Source: CAZOVB01 sp046541415 (lineage in GTDB: Bacteria > Planctomycetota > Phycisphaerae > SM23-33). From it: DNA of 44,804 bases. Positions within the stretch are counted from its first letter, which is position 1, and each line of letters starts with the position of its first letter. The notes beneath the pieces were generated by a model. The model did no database searches. It was not told the DNA's origin and saw nothing but the letters and a program-made list of their open reading frames with translations. Of this stretch, positions 17,176 to 25,516 are shown in pieces. The stretch is from the NCBI GenBank assembly GCA_046541415.1, contig JBKHDI010000023.1:1-44804 (forward strand). The letters run 5' to 3'. Made by a program: the position numbers and the translations under genes.

Positions 17176-18252
17176 GAACCGACCAGCCCAGCGGTGCATC
17201 GCCGCGGGATCGAAGCGGCAGGTGAGCTGCTCGAACCGTTCGATCGCCTCGGCCAGGGCCTGCGGGGTCTGCGGGGCATAGTGCAGGCCGGTCGGGCAGT
17301 CCTGGTCGTCAGCGTCGGCCGAGCGGACCGTCTCCAGGGCCCCGCCGGCGGCGAAGGCGATTACCGGAGCGCCGCATGCGGTGGCTTCCAGCGGCACGAT
17401 GCCGAAATCCTCCAGGCCCGGAAACAGCAGCGCCCGGCAGCGGCGCAGGTGGTCGCGGATCGCCTCGTTGCTCTGCCAGCCGAGGAATTGGACGTTGTCC
17501 GGGGCGGCAGCCTGGAGTTTTTCGGCCATCTGTCCGGTTCCGATGATCTTCAGCGTCCGGCCGCTGATCCGGGCGGCCCCGACGGCGTGGTCGATCTTCT
17601 TGTACGGTGCCATCGCCGAGACAACCAGGTAGTAGTCCTCGCGTTGGACCCCCGGATCGGGCCGGTAGAAGTCTACGTCGACGGGCGGATAGACGATGTC
17701 GCTGCTGCGGCCGTAGCAGCGGGCGATGCGATCGGCGATGCACCGGCTGATACCGATGAACCGGTCGACGCGTTGGGCGGATCGTCGGTCCCAGGCCTTG
17801 AGATAGGGGCGAAAGGCCTTCAGGGCCCAGCCGGCCGGGCCCATCCGCCGGTCGTAGTCGTCGGCGACGGCCCAGATGTAGCGCATGGGGCTGTAGCAGT
17901 AGCAGATGTGCAGCTGTCGGCCGGTTCGCCCGCCGATGCCCTTGGCCACACAGTGCGAGGAGCTGACCACCAGGTCGAAGTCGCTGACATCCATGGACTC
18001 GATGGCTGCGGGAAGGACCGGCAGGAGGTGGCGGTAGATCTTTTCCGCCCGGGGCAGGTCGTTGACCCAACTGGTGTGGATCGCCCGGGATTCGATCGTC
18101 TCGCTGCAGCTGCCCGGCAGGTGCAGGAGCGTGAAGATCTCGGCGGTGGGCATGAGACGGCAGAGCAGTTCGAGGACTTTCTCCCCGCCGCGCATGCCGG
18201 TCAGCCAGTCATGGACCAGGGCGACTCTCGGTTTGCGTAACGGGTAGGGCAT
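17095..18252 (-). CDS. GT4 family glycosyltransferase
   Basis: A 385-residue GT-B glycosyltransferase resembling WbaZ-type mannosyltransferases. The N-terminal acceptor domain begins RVALVHDWLTGMRGGEKVLE. The C-terminal nucleotide-sugar domain carries VVSAMAPYKKIDHAV, LKIIGTGQMAEKL, VQFLGWQSNE and the donor-binding E-x7-E element near FPGLEDFGIVPLEATACGAP. Members usually add a hexose to a lipid-linked or core oligosaccharide. ATG 18252 has no ribosome binding site but follows a promoter by 8 bases, so the transcript is probably near-leaderless. Its 3' end overlaps the yidD tail by 81 bases in convergent orientation. The LOG-family gene is 60 bases upstream on the same strand. Confidence 0.88.
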   Translation of the reverse strand: MPYPLRKPRVALVHDWLTGMRGGEKVLELLCRLMPTAEIFTLLHLPGSCSETIESRAIHTSWVNDLPRAEKIYRHLLPVLPAAIESMDVSDFDLVVSSSHCVAKGIGGRTGRQLHICYCYSPMRYIWAVADDYDRRMGPAGWALKAFRPYLKAWDRRSAQRVDRFIGISRCIADRIARCYGRSSDIVYPPVDVDFYRPDPGVQREDYYLVVSAMAPYKKIDHAVGAARISGRTLKIIGTGQMAEKLQAAAPDNVQFLGWQSNEAIRDHLRRCRALLFPGLEDFGIVPLEATACGAPVIAFAAGGALETVRSADADDQDCPTGLHYAPQTPQALAEAIERFEQLTCRFDPAAMHRWAGRFSPARFIERFVAVAGPLLAQRGLAQPW

Positions 18253-18260
18253 GGCCGCGG

Positions 18261-18289
18261 ATTCTAGCCCGTCGTCGAACCGATCGCAA
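18261..18289 (-). promoter_or_regulatory. Promoter of the GT4 gene, nearly leaderless
   Basis: Minus strand: TTGCGA (18289-18284), a 17-bp spacer, TAGAAT (18266-18261). Transcription should begin near 18254, about 2 bases before the ATG at 18252. Confidence 0.55.
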
Positions 18290-18312
18290 ATCTCCGCCCG
18301 CAGCGGCGGGGC

Positions 18313-19092
18313 TCATTTTTTGTTGTTCTTGCCGTACTGCTTGCCGCGCTGGGGCTTGTCGGAGTCGTACTGGCGGCTGGGTTTGCCGATGACGGTACCC
18401 TCGGCCGTGTGGGGCAGGTGGGACTCCTGGTCGGTCGGATAGACTTCCTTGACGATCTGGCGGGCCTCCTCCAGGTCGTCTGTCAGGGTGAACAGGTCGG
18501 TGTCTTCCGGGTCGATCTTTCCGTAGCCGTCCTTGAGCATCGTCCGCTTCATCCAGCGGATCAGGCCCGACCAGTAGTCCTTGCCGATCAGCACGACGGG
18601 GAATTTTTCGGCCTTGCCCGTCTGGATCAGCGTCATGGAGTTGTAGAACTCGTGCAGCGTGCCGAACCCGCCGGGGAAACAGACAAAGCTGCGGGCGTAC
18701 TTGACGAACATGACCAGGCGGGCGAAGAAGTAGCGGAAATCCAGCTGGATCGACGCCCAGGGGTTGGCCTTCTGCTCGTGCGGCAGGGTGATGTTCAGGC
18801 CCACGCTGGGTTTGCCCGCGTCGTCGGCGCCGCGGTTTGCGGCCTCCATGATCCCCGGCCCGCCGCCTGTGATGATGCTGAAGCCGTCCTCGGCGAGCAT
18901 GCGGGCCAGTTTGCGTGCGCGGGTGTAGTCAGAGTCGCTGCGGGGCGTCCGGGCCGAGCCGAAAATGCTCACCGCCGGACCGATCTGGCTCATCGTCTCG
19001 AAGCCTTCGACGAACTCGGCCATGATCCGGAAGACCCGCCACGGGTCTTCGTTGACGAACTGTCCGGTCCTGTCGCCGTGTGTATCAACCAT
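18313..19092 (-). CDS. LOG-family protein (cytokinin-activating/PpnN-like nucleotide hydrolase)
   Basis: A 259-residue Rossmann-like protein of the LOG family, often mislabelled 'lysine decarboxylase'. It has the phosphate-binding GGGPGIMEAANRGA motif and the catalytic PGGFGTLHEF motif (PGGxGTxxE). Family members cleave nucleoside 5'-monophosphates to base plus ribose 5-phosphate. An N-terminal extension of about 35 residues and a lysine-rich C-terminal tail frame the core. ATG 19092 follows AGGAG (19103-19099 on the minus strand). It is transcribed divergently from the lipoprotein-heptosyltransferase operon. Confidence 0.88.
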   Translation of the reverse strand: MVDTHGDRTGQFVNEDPWRVFRIMAEFVEGFETMSQIGPAVSIFGSARTPRSDSDYTRARKLARMLAEDGFSIITGGGPGIMEAANRGADDAGKPSVGLNITLPHEQKANPWASIQLDFRYFFARLVMFVKYARSFVCFPGGFGTLHEFYNSMTLIQTGKAEKFPVVLIGKDYWSGLIRWMKRTMLKDGYGKIDPEDTDLFTLTDDLEEARQIVKEVYPTDQESHLPHTAEGTVIGKPSRQYDSDKPQRGKQYGKNNKK

Positions 19093-19134
19093 CTGGAACT
19101 CCTGGGGCTGGTAAAAGCTTGTCGTATTGCTTAC

Positions 19135-19164
19135 CTTATCGGCTGACCGGCGGTTTCATGCCAA
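19135..19164 (-). promoter_or_regulatory. Promoter of the LOG-family gene
   Basis: Minus strand: TTGGCA (19164-19159), an 18-bp spacer, GATAAG (19140-19135). The predicted leader is about 37 bases and includes AGGAG. Confidence 0.45.
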
Positions 19165-19232
19165 GGGATTTTCCCCAAGCCCGGTTCTGCCAAGAGGCGA
19201 GAAGATCGTCAACACTCTGGAAGGAACGACGG

Positions 19233-20057
19233 ATGATTCGTACGGCTGCGATTCTGTGCCTCGCTGCCCTGGCCGGCGGCTGCGGAGGCGACTATATCCT
19301 GACGGCGCCGGACCAGCTGGCCCCGGCCGGCAAAGAGGCAACAGTGGTTACGCGCCTGCAGCGGAATGACTTTTTCGTTCTGGCCCTGCCGGTCGAAGAG
19401 GCCGCCATGACCTATCGTGCCGGAGATCTGCCCGAGCGCGGTGCATATACCGACGAGCTGGGCTATGCGGGCACGGTGATTCCGGCCCCCGAAAAGCCGG
19501 GCCTGTACGATCTCCGCGTCGCCCACCTGGATGTCTACGGCGACCTGATCGAGAAGAAGGCCCGCCTGTTCGTCTGGCCGGCGGACAAACCCCTCGTCGC
19601 CGTCGACCTGGATTCCCTGCCGTGGGAGATGTCCGGGCAGTCCGATCCTGCCGCCAAGGCCATCGCTGCTGTGGGCGACTCGGCCGGGGTGATCTACCTG
19701 ACCCGGCAGGAGTCCGACCAGCACCAGCGCCTGCACGACTGGCTGGCCGGGCAGGGTTATCCGGCCGGGCCGATCCTGCTCTGGCAGCACAAGAAGTGGC
19801 ACATCGTCCAGGGCAGCTGGCGGATTCCGAAGATCGTCATCGAGGACAAGATGGTCAGCCGCCTGCCGGAGGTCAAGAAGGCCTTTGCCAACCTGGACTA
19901 CGGGATTACGAGCTCTTCGGTAGCGGCAGGGGGATTCGCCCAGGCCGGGCTGAGGCCCGTGATCATCGGCGGCGCCGGCCATGACGGGCCCGCCCTGCGG
20001 CGCGCGAACTGGGAGGCCCTGGAGGCTTCCGGCCTGGAGAGCACAAGCTCCGACTGA
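19233..20057 (+). CDS. Lipoprotein with LNS2/APP1-like HAD-type domain
   Basis: A 274-residue protein with a lipoprotein signal peptide (lipobox LAGGC, Cys17). Residues about 20-120 look like a beta-sandwich carrier domain. Residues about 135-250 resemble the C-terminal half of the LNS2/APP1 phosphatidate-phosphatase-like HAD fold: VIYLTRQESDQHQRLHDWL followed by GYPAGPILLWQ, then a KIVIEDKMVSRLPEV segment. The catalytic DxDxT motif of that superfamily is not evident, so activity is uncertain. ATG 19233 follows GGAAGGA. It opens a tightly packed operon with waaF, an LPS kinase, a glycosyltransferase and plsY. A role in lipid or envelope metabolism is inferred from those neighbours. Confidence 0.65.
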   Translation: MIRTAAILCLAALAGGCGGDYILTAPDQLAPAGKEATVVTRLQRNDFFVLALPVEEAAMTYRAGDLPERGAYTDELGYAGTVIPAPEKPGLYDLRVAHLDVYGDLIEKKARLFVWPADKPLVAVDLDSLPWEMSGQSDPAAKAIAAVGDSAGVIYLTRQESDQHQRLHDWLAGQGYPAGPILLWQHKKWHIVQGSWRIPKIVIEDKMVSRLPEVKKAFANLDYGITSSSVAAGGFAQAGLRPVIIGGAGHDGPALRRANWEALEASGLESTSSD

Positions 20058-20059
20058 CG

Positions 20060-21145
20060 ATGGCGAGCCCACAGCGAATCGCGATATTCCTGCCCAACTG
20101 GGTCGGCGACGTGGTGATGGCCACCCCGGCGATCCGGGCGATCTCGGAGCTTCTCGGCCGGGAGTCGGTCACGCTGGTGGGCAAGCCCATCGCCCTGCAG
20201 ACGCTGTATGGCAATTGCTGGTCGGCTCGTTCGATCGAAGAGATCAGCCGCGAGGGGCTGGGCGGTCTGCGGCAGATGGTCCGGACGCTTCGGGCAGGGC
20301 GGTTCGACACCATCGTGCTCATGCCCAACAGCTTCCGCACCGCGGCCGTGGCGCGCCTGGCCGGGCCGCCGCGGCTGGTCGGCTACAACCGCGACGGGCG
20401 CGGCTGGCTGTTGACCGACCGACTCGAACCGCCACGGACCGCCGAGGGGCGTTTCAAGCCCGCGCCCATGCTGGACTACTACAACCGTCTGGCCCTGGCC
20501 GTAGGGACCGCCGATCCGGGCTACAGGATGCAGCTGCCCGTCAGCCCGCCCCACGAGACCCAGGCCGAACAGATGCTCGACTCTGCCGGCCGCGACCCAA
20601 GCAGGCCCCTGGTGATCCTGAACCCGGGCGGTTCGTTCGGCCCCAGCAAGATGTGGATGCCCGACCGCTACGGTCGCCTGGGCGACAGGCTGGTGGCCGA
20701 GTACGGCGCCCAGATCATCCTCAACGTCGCCCCGAACGAGAAGGCGATCGCCCGGCAGGTGGCCGCCGCCATGGTCTGCCGTCCGCTGATCAACTTCGCC
20801 GAGCAGGACAACTCCCTGCCGCTGCTGGGGGCCCTGGTCCGCCGGGCCGATCTGATGGTTACCAACGACACCGGAGCCAGGCACTTCGCCGTGGCAGGGG
20901 AAATGTCCGTCGTGACGCTCTTTGGCAGTACGGATCCGCGATGGACGCATCTATACTACAATCGGGAGCGATGCCTGCGAGTCGAGCTGCCCTGTTCGCC
21001 ATGTCAGGAGAAGCTCTGCGTCATGCCCGCCGGCCCGCTCTACCACAAATGCATGCTGGACATACCGGTCGACAGGGTCATCGCTGCCTGCCGGGATCTG
21101 CTGGGCCCGGCAGGGGTGGAGGGACAGAAGCAATGCTCCTGCTAA
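20060..21145 (+). CDS. waaF: Lipopolysaccharide heptosyltransferase II-like (GT9)
   Basis: A 361-residue GT-B enzyme of family GT9. WaaF-type enzymes add heptose from ADP-heptose to the LPS inner core at the cytoplasmic face of the inner membrane. Signals are the N-terminal RIAIFLPNWVGDVVMATPAIRA (split as FLPNWVGDVVMATP and AIRA), the NPGGSFGPSKMWMPDRYGRL donor-site segment, and TNDTGARHFAVAGEMSVVTLFGSTDP. It starts 2 bases after the lipoprotein stop. Its 3' end overlaps the kinase gene by 13 bases. The C-terminus has a Cys-rich patch (CSPCQEKLC), common in this family. Confidence 0.9.
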   Translation: MASPQRIAIFLPNWVGDVVMATPAIRAISELLGRESVTLVGKPIALQTLYGNCWSARSIEEISREGLGGLRQMVRTLRAGRFDTIVLMPNSFRTAAVARLAGPPRLVGYNRDGRGWLLTDRLEPPRTAEGRFKPAPMLDYYNRLALAVGTADPGYRMQLPVSPPHETQAEQMLDSAGRDPSRPLVILNPGGSFGPSKMWMPDRYGRLGDRLVAEYGAQIILNVAPNEKAIARQVAAAMVCRPLINFAEQDNSLPLLGALVRRADLMVTNDTGARHFAVAGEMSVVTLFGSTDPRWTHLYYNRERCLRVELPCSPCQEKLCVMPAGPLYHKCMLDIPVDRVIAACRDLLGPAGVEGQKQCSC

Positions 21146-21960
21146 GAGAACAACAAGACGCGTCCCTGGCCGAGGCGATCCGCCGGGCCGGGCTGGACAA
21201 CCTCCAAGGCGCATTCGACTTCAGCGGCGGGCAAGACCTGGACAAACCGGGCCTGGGCTGTCGTCGCCGGACGCGCCTGCACCTGACCGACTCGACCGGC
21301 GCCGACCACCTGCTCTACATGAAGCGTTACAACGCGATGGACCGGGCAGGGCTGGTCCGGGCCAGGCTTTCCGGTCAGAGGCAGGGCAGCCAGGCCTGGC
21401 TGGAGATGCGGAACATCCAGGCTGTCCGCGACGCCGGCGTGCCGACCATGCAGGTGCTGGCCTGGGGACAGCAGCCGCCGCGAAGCTACATCCTGGTCAC
21501 CTCCGTGCCCGGCGAGGCGGTCGAACGGTGCGGTAACGCCTTCTTTGCCCGGTACGGACAGGACATGACCGTCTGCGACGCGTTTACCTGGCAACTGGCG
21601 AACATGGCCTCGCGGCTGCACCAGGCCGGGCTGTTCCACCGCGACTTCTACGCCTCGCACGTATTCCTGGAGATCCGCGACGAATTGCCGCATCTCTACC
21701 TGATCGACCTGGCCAGGATCATCGCGCCGCGGTTCCGCCGCTTCCGATGGGTCGTCAAGGACCTGGCCCAGCTGAAATACTCCATGCCCGACCGCTGGGT
21801 CAACGGCTACTGGGAGGGGTTCCTCCAGCGGTACCTGGAGCATCCATCGGGCCCGGGCCTGCGCAGGCTGCAGCGCGCGATCGACCGGAAGGTCCAGCGG
21901 ATGACGCGTCACGACGTTCGTCGTCGCGCCCGCCGGATCAAGCGGAGCCCAAGCCTGTGA
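21133..21960 (+). CDS. LPS core sugar kinase (WaaP/KdkA/InaA-like)
   Basis: A 275-residue protein-kinase-fold enzyme of the lipopolysaccharide kinase group. It has an ATP-site Lys in LLYMKRYN, the catalytic loop GLFHRDFYASHVFLE (HRDxxxxH, typical of WaaP/KdkA) and DLARI in the place of the DFG motif. Such kinases phosphorylate heptose or Kdo of the LPS inner core using ATP. Start ATG 21133 is chosen for GGAGGG at 21118-21123 and lies inside the end of waaF. The next gene starts on an overlapping GTG. Order and overlaps imply coupled expression with the core glycosyltransferases. Confidence 0.85.
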   Translation: MLLLREQQDASLAEAIRRAGLDNLQGAFDFSGGQDLDKPGLGCRRRTRLHLTDSTGADHLLYMKRYNAMDRAGLVRARLSGQRQGSQAWLEMRNIQAVRDAGVPTMQVLAWGQQPPRSYILVTSVPGEAVERCGNAFFARYGQDMTVCDAFTWQLANMASRLHQAGLFHRDFYASHVFLEIRDELPHLYLIDLARIIAPRFRRFRWVVKDLAQLKYSMPDRWVNGYWEGFLQRYLEHPSGPGLRRLQRAIDRKVQRMTRHDVRRRARRIKRSPSL

Positions 21961-23102
21961 AGATCGCCTTGGTGATCGAACGGATGGACCCCCGGCGGGG
22001 GGGGCGTGAGCGGTCCACCGCGCAGATCGCCAGGCACCTGGCCGAGGCGGGCTGTGGCGTCAACATCCTCTGCTACCAGGCCGACTGGCAGGACACAGGC
22101 GTCAACGTCCGCCTGCTGCCGATCGCAAAGGCAGGCCGCCTGGAGACGCTGCGGCGCTTCAACCAGGCCGTTTCCGACGAGGTCGCCAACGGGGACTACG
22201 ACATCGTCCACGGTACGCTGCCGCTGGAATCGCTGAACGTCTACCAGCCGCGCGGCGGGACCCTGCCGGGCCAGCGGGCTGCCAGCCTGCGCAGGCGGCG
22301 CCACGCGGCGAAGCTCTCGGCCTGGCTGGGCTGGAAGACCAACCCGGTCCGCAGGCAGTTGGTCCAATGGGAGAGGCAGATCGTCGAGTCCGGGCGGGTG
22401 CGATGCCTGGCCGTCAGCGAGATGGTCGCCCGGGAGTTTCAGGACCACTACGGCCGGGACGCGGAGGTCGTTTTCAACGGCGCAGACCCGCCGCCGATGT
22501 CGCCGGAGATGGTCGAGTCCTGCCGCAAGCACAAGCGGATGGCCCTGGGCGCCGGGCCCGATGCGCCGGTCTTCGTGAGCATCGCCACCAACTGGAAGCT
22601 CAAGGCCGTCGACAGCGTCATCCGCGCCTTCGGGCGGCTGGTCGACCGCACCGGCGGCGACGATGCCCGCCTGGTCTGCATCGGGCAGGACGAGCCGGCC
22701 CGCTACGCCCTGCTGGCCGAGAAGCTCGGCCTGGGACGCCTGGTGGACTTCCCCGGACGCCTGGACGATGCCTGGCAGTGGTACACCGTGGCGACCGGGA
22801 CGGTGCTGTTGAGCTGGTACGACCCGTGCAGCCGCGTCGTGCTGGAGTCGATCGGCCTGGGCGTGCCGGCGATCACCACGCGCTTCAACGGGGCGGCCGA
22901 GGCCTTGACCGACGGGGCGGGCATCGTCGTGGATTCCCCCCGGGCGGTCGAGCAGGTGGCCCAGGCCATGGCCCGCCTGGCCGACGCCCAGCAGCGCGCC
23001 GAATTCCAGGAAGCTTGCAACGTTGCGGCCGGGCGGGTAAGTATGCACCATCATACCGAGCAATTGCTGTCCGTTTACCAGAAAGTCGCCGCGAGTCGAT
23101 GA
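21957..23102 (+). CDS. GT4 glycosyltransferase (WaaG-like)
   Basis: A 381-residue GT-B glycosyltransferase. The N-terminal domain begins VKIALVIERMDPRRGGRE, with a Gly-rich loop like that of LPS glucosyltransferase WaaG. The donor domain includes FVSIATNWKLKAVDSVIRAF, LVCIGQDEP, VDFPGRLDD and the E-x7-E-like SRVVLESIGLGVPAITTRFNG segment. I infer it extends the LPS core after waaF and the kinase. The start is GTG 21957, overlapping the kinase stop (GTGA) with GGAG upstream. Its stop overlaps plsY (ATGA). Confidence 0.85.
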   Translation: MKIALVIERMDPRRGGRERSTAQIARHLAEAGCGVNILCYQADWQDTGVNVRLLPIAKAGRLETLRRFNQAVSDEVANGDYDIVHGTLPLESLNVYQPRGGTLPGQRAASLRRRRHAAKLSAWLGWKTNPVRRQLVQWERQIVESGRVRCLAVSEMVAREFQDHYGRDAEVVFNGADPPPMSPEMVESCRKHKRMALGAGPDAPVFVSIATNWKLKAVDSVIRAFGRLVDRTGGDDARLVCIGQDEPARYALLAEKLGLGRLVDFPGRLDDAWQWYTVATGTVLLSWYDPCSRVVLESIGLGVPAITTRFNGAAEALTDGAGIVVDSPRAVEQVAQAMARLADAQQRAEFQEACNVAAGRVSMHHHTEQLLSVYQKVAASR

Positions 23103-23788
23103 CAGACAACCCCTGGATTCTCTATCTGCTGTTCCCTCTGGCTGCTTACGTGCTGGGCTCGACGCCGGTGGGCTTTCTGGTGGCCCGGTCGCGCGGCGTG
23201 GACATCCGCAAGGCAGGCAGCGGGAACGTGGGGGCGACCAACGTCGGGCGCGTGTTGGGCAGGAAGTGGGGGGTCTTCTGTTTCGCCCTGGACGTGCTCA
23301 AAGGCGCCCTGCCGGTTCTGCTGGTGGGTCTGGTTGTCCGGGCCGACGGCGTGCCGAGCCCGACATCGCAGGGGGCCTGGCTGGCGGTGGGGCTGGGGGC
23401 GATTCTCGGCCACGTCTTCAGCTTCTGGCTGGGCTTTCGGGGAGGCAAGGGCGTGGCGACGTCTTTGGGCGTGGTGCTGGGCATCTGGCCGTATTTCACC
23501 CTGGCGGGGCTGGCGGCCTTCGGGCTGTGGATCTGCGTCGTGCTGATCTGGCGATACGTGTCGCTGGGCAGCATGGTCGCGGCGGTCTCATTCGTGCCGC
23601 TGGTGGTCCTGCTGAACCTTTCGGTCTGGCGACAGCTCTGGCCGCTGCTTGGCTTCGCTTCGGCGATGGCGCTTCTGATCGTGGTCCGACACCGCTCGAA
23701 CCTGGTCCGCCTGATCCGGGGAGGCGAGAACCGGATCGGCCAGTCGAAGAAGGCTGCGGCGCCCGAGGGGACCGAAGCGTCGACCTGA
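23099..23788 (+). CDS. plsY: Glycerol-3-phosphate acyltransferase PlsY
   Basis: A 229-residue integral membrane protein that transfers the acyl group of acyl-phosphate to glycerol 3-phosphate, giving lysophosphatidic acid. All three PlsY signatures are present: LGSTPVGFLVARSRGVDIRK with SGNVGATNVGR, DVLKGALPV, and GHVFSFWLGFRGGKGVATSLG. Seven or so hydrophobic helices are visible. The C-terminal tail is charged and extends about 20 residues beyond the usual end. It starts on an ATGA overlap with the glycosyltransferase. Placement with core-LPS genes couples phospholipid and LPS synthesis. Confidence 0.93.
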   Translation: MTDNPWILYLLFPLAAYVLGSTPVGFLVARSRGVDIRKAGSGNVGATNVGRVLGRKWGVFCFALDVLKGALPVLLVGLVVRADGVPSPTSQGAWLAVGLGAILGHVFSFWLGFRGGKGVATSLGVVLGIWPYFTLAGLAAFGLWICVVLIWRYVSLGSMVAAVSFVPLVVLLNLSVWRQLWPLLGFASAMALLIVVRHRSNLVRLIRGGENRIGQSKKAAAPEGTEAST

Positions 23789-23793
23789 GCTTC

Positions 23794-23807
23794 GGCGAAA
23801 TATCGCC
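23794..23807 (+). terminator. Small hairpin after plsY
   Basis: GGCGA and TCGCC arms with a 4-base loop lie 5 bases after the plsY stop. It is short and lacks a U-run. Confidence 0.3.
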
Positions 23808-23832
23808 ATTGTGCGGCGGGAGGGTGTATAAT
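23803..23832 (+). promoter_or_regulatory. Promoter of the plus-strand sulfatase
   Basis: A perfect -10 box TATAAT at 23827-23832. The -35 is weak (TCGCCA, 23803-23808, 18-bp spacer). The predicted leader is about 34 bases. Confidence 0.4.
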
Positions 23833-23872
23833 CACCTGCAGGCAGAGAACCCCTGAAACGAAAAGGCAGCAG

Positions 23873-25453
23873 ATGCGCGCCAACCGCCATCCCAACATCC
23901 TGTTCGTGATGACCGACCAGCAGCGATTCGACACGATCGCCGCGCTGGGCAATTCCCGGATCTACACGCCCAACCTCGACCGGCTCGTCGCCCGCGGTGT
24001 CAGCTTCACCCGGGCCTACTCGACCTGCCCCGTCTGCGTCGCCGCACGCTACACGATCCGGACCGGTTGCGAGCCGGCCACCACGCGCGTCTTCTCCAAC
24101 GCCGTCTGCGAGCCGGCCCCCGGACAGGCGGCGAGCATCGAGGACCGCTGCGGGGCGTATCTGCCCAAGACCATGGCCCTGCTGGGCTATCGGACGTGGG
24201 GGATCGGCAAGTTCCACGCCCAGCCGGACTCCGAGGACCTCGGCTACCACGACTACCAGCAGATCCGCGAGACCTATCGCGACAGCGAAACCCGCCACGA
24301 CGACGCCTACGCCCGGTGGATCATGCAGGACCACCCGGAATACGCCCACCTCGAACTGCTCCACGGCGAGCGGACCGAGATGTACTACATGCCCCAGTGC
24401 GCCGCCGTTCCGGCTGACTGCACCGCCGAGGCCTTCGCCGCCGAACGCGCCGTCGACCAGATCCAACGCGGCCAGGAGGACCACGGGCCCTGGTTCGGGT
24501 TCGTCTCCTTCGTCGGACCGCACCCGCCGCTGGCCCCGCCGATCCCCTTCAACCGCATGTACGACCCGGACGAGATGCCCGCCCCACGCTGCGGCGATGC
24601 GAGCATCGACCACCTCGACGACTTCCTGCCGATGATGAACTACATGACTTACGCCGAGTCGGTCGATCCGACCCGCGCGAAGATCCTCAAGGCTCGCTAC
24701 TACGGCGAGATCAGCCACATCGACGACTGCCTCGGCCGCATCCTCGACGCCGTCGACGCCCAGGCCGATCCGTCCAATACGCTGATCTGCTTCTTCAGCG
24801 ATCACGGCGACCACATGGGCGACCACCGCAGCTGGCAGAAGGAGAGCTTCTTCGACGCCGCCTGCCGCGTGCCCATGCTGATCAGCTGGCCCCACCGCCT
24901 GCCCGCGGGGCGCCGCAGCGACGCGCTGGTCACGCTGACCGACCTGTTCGGCCTGGCCACCAGCGCCGCCAACGAACGCGAGCTGCGGGAGGGGATCGAC
25001 CTGCTGGCCGTGGCAGAAGGCCGCCACCCCGGCCGCAGCGCCGTCATCGGCTGTTACGGCCAGCCGGGGACCAGGCAGTTCAAGGTCATGGTTCGCGACG
25101 ACCAGTGGAAGTACATCTTCCTGGCCAATGGCGGCAGGGAGTTGCTGTTCGACATGGACGAAGACTCCTGCGAGCTCGTGCCTCGCAATGGCGACAGGCC
25201 GGAGATCATCTCGCGGATGCGGATGATGGCCGTGGCGGCGTTGAAGTCCCCCGGCACGGCCGACGCGCTGGACGGCCTGCAGCTCAAGTCGCTGCGGTTC
25301 GAGAAGTTCCCGCGCCGTCGCCTCAAGCAGTTCGACCGCTCGGCCGACGTGATGGACTTCCCCGCCAACCCCGGCGACATTGTGCCCGGCCCGCCGAAGC
25401 GGCAGAAACCCGCCGCCTCGCGCGCAAGTCAAGATGCAGCCCCGAACGTCTGA
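23873..25453 (+). CDS. Formylglycine-type sulfatase (CxAxR variant)
   Basis: A 526-residue alkaline-phosphatase-superfamily sulfatase. It has the metal-binding FVMTDQQRFD start (D15), the modification site C55-V-A-A-R59 within TCPVCVAARYTIRTG, and the second metal site FFSDHGDHMGDH. Cys55 would be oxidised to formylglycine; the third position is Ala rather than the commoner Pro, a variant accepted in the wider consensus C/S-x-P/A-x-R. No signal peptide is visible, so it looks cytoplasmic unless the start is misread. The substrate is probably a sulfated glycan, by analogy with planctomycete sulfatases. It lies convergent with a second sulfatase and its zinc-knuckle partner. Confidence 0.9.
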   Translation: MRANRHPNILFVMTDQQRFDTIAALGNSRIYTPNLDRLVARGVSFTRAYSTCPVCVAARYTIRTGCEPATTRVFSNAVCEPAPGQAASIEDRCGAYLPKTMALLGYRTWGIGKFHAQPDSEDLGYHDYQQIRETYRDSETRHDDAYARWIMQDHPEYAHLELLHGERTEMYYMPQCAAVPADCTAEAFAAERAVDQIQRGQEDHGPWFGFVSFVGPHPPLAPPIPFNRMYDPDEMPAPRCGDASIDHLDDFLPMMNYMTYAESVDPTRAKILKARYYGEISHIDDCLGRILDAVDAQADPSNTLICFFSDHGDHMGDHRSWQKESFFDAACRVPMLISWPHRLPAGRRSDALVTLTDLFGLATSAANERELREGIDLLAVAEGRHPGRSAVIGCYGQPGTRQFKVMVRDDQWKYIFLANGGRELLFDMDEDSCELVPRNGDRPEIISRMRMMAVAALKSPGTADALDGLQLKSLRFEKFPRRRLKQFDRSADVMDFPANPGDIVPGPPKRQKPAASRASQDAAPNV

Positions 25454-25471
25454 GAGCAGTGGCTGGTTGCT

Positions 25472-25485
25472 GGCGATTTGTCGCC
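25472..25485. terminator. Hairpin between convergent sulfatase and zinc-knuckle genes
   Basis: GGCGA/TCGCC arms with a TTTG loop. A second short stem (ATCCC...GGGAT) follows around 25501-25517, at the stop codon of the minus-strand gene. Together they could end transcription from both sides. Confidence 0.35.
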
Positions 25486-25516
25486 CTGATGAAAGTCGTT
25501 AATCCCTTCAGGGGGA

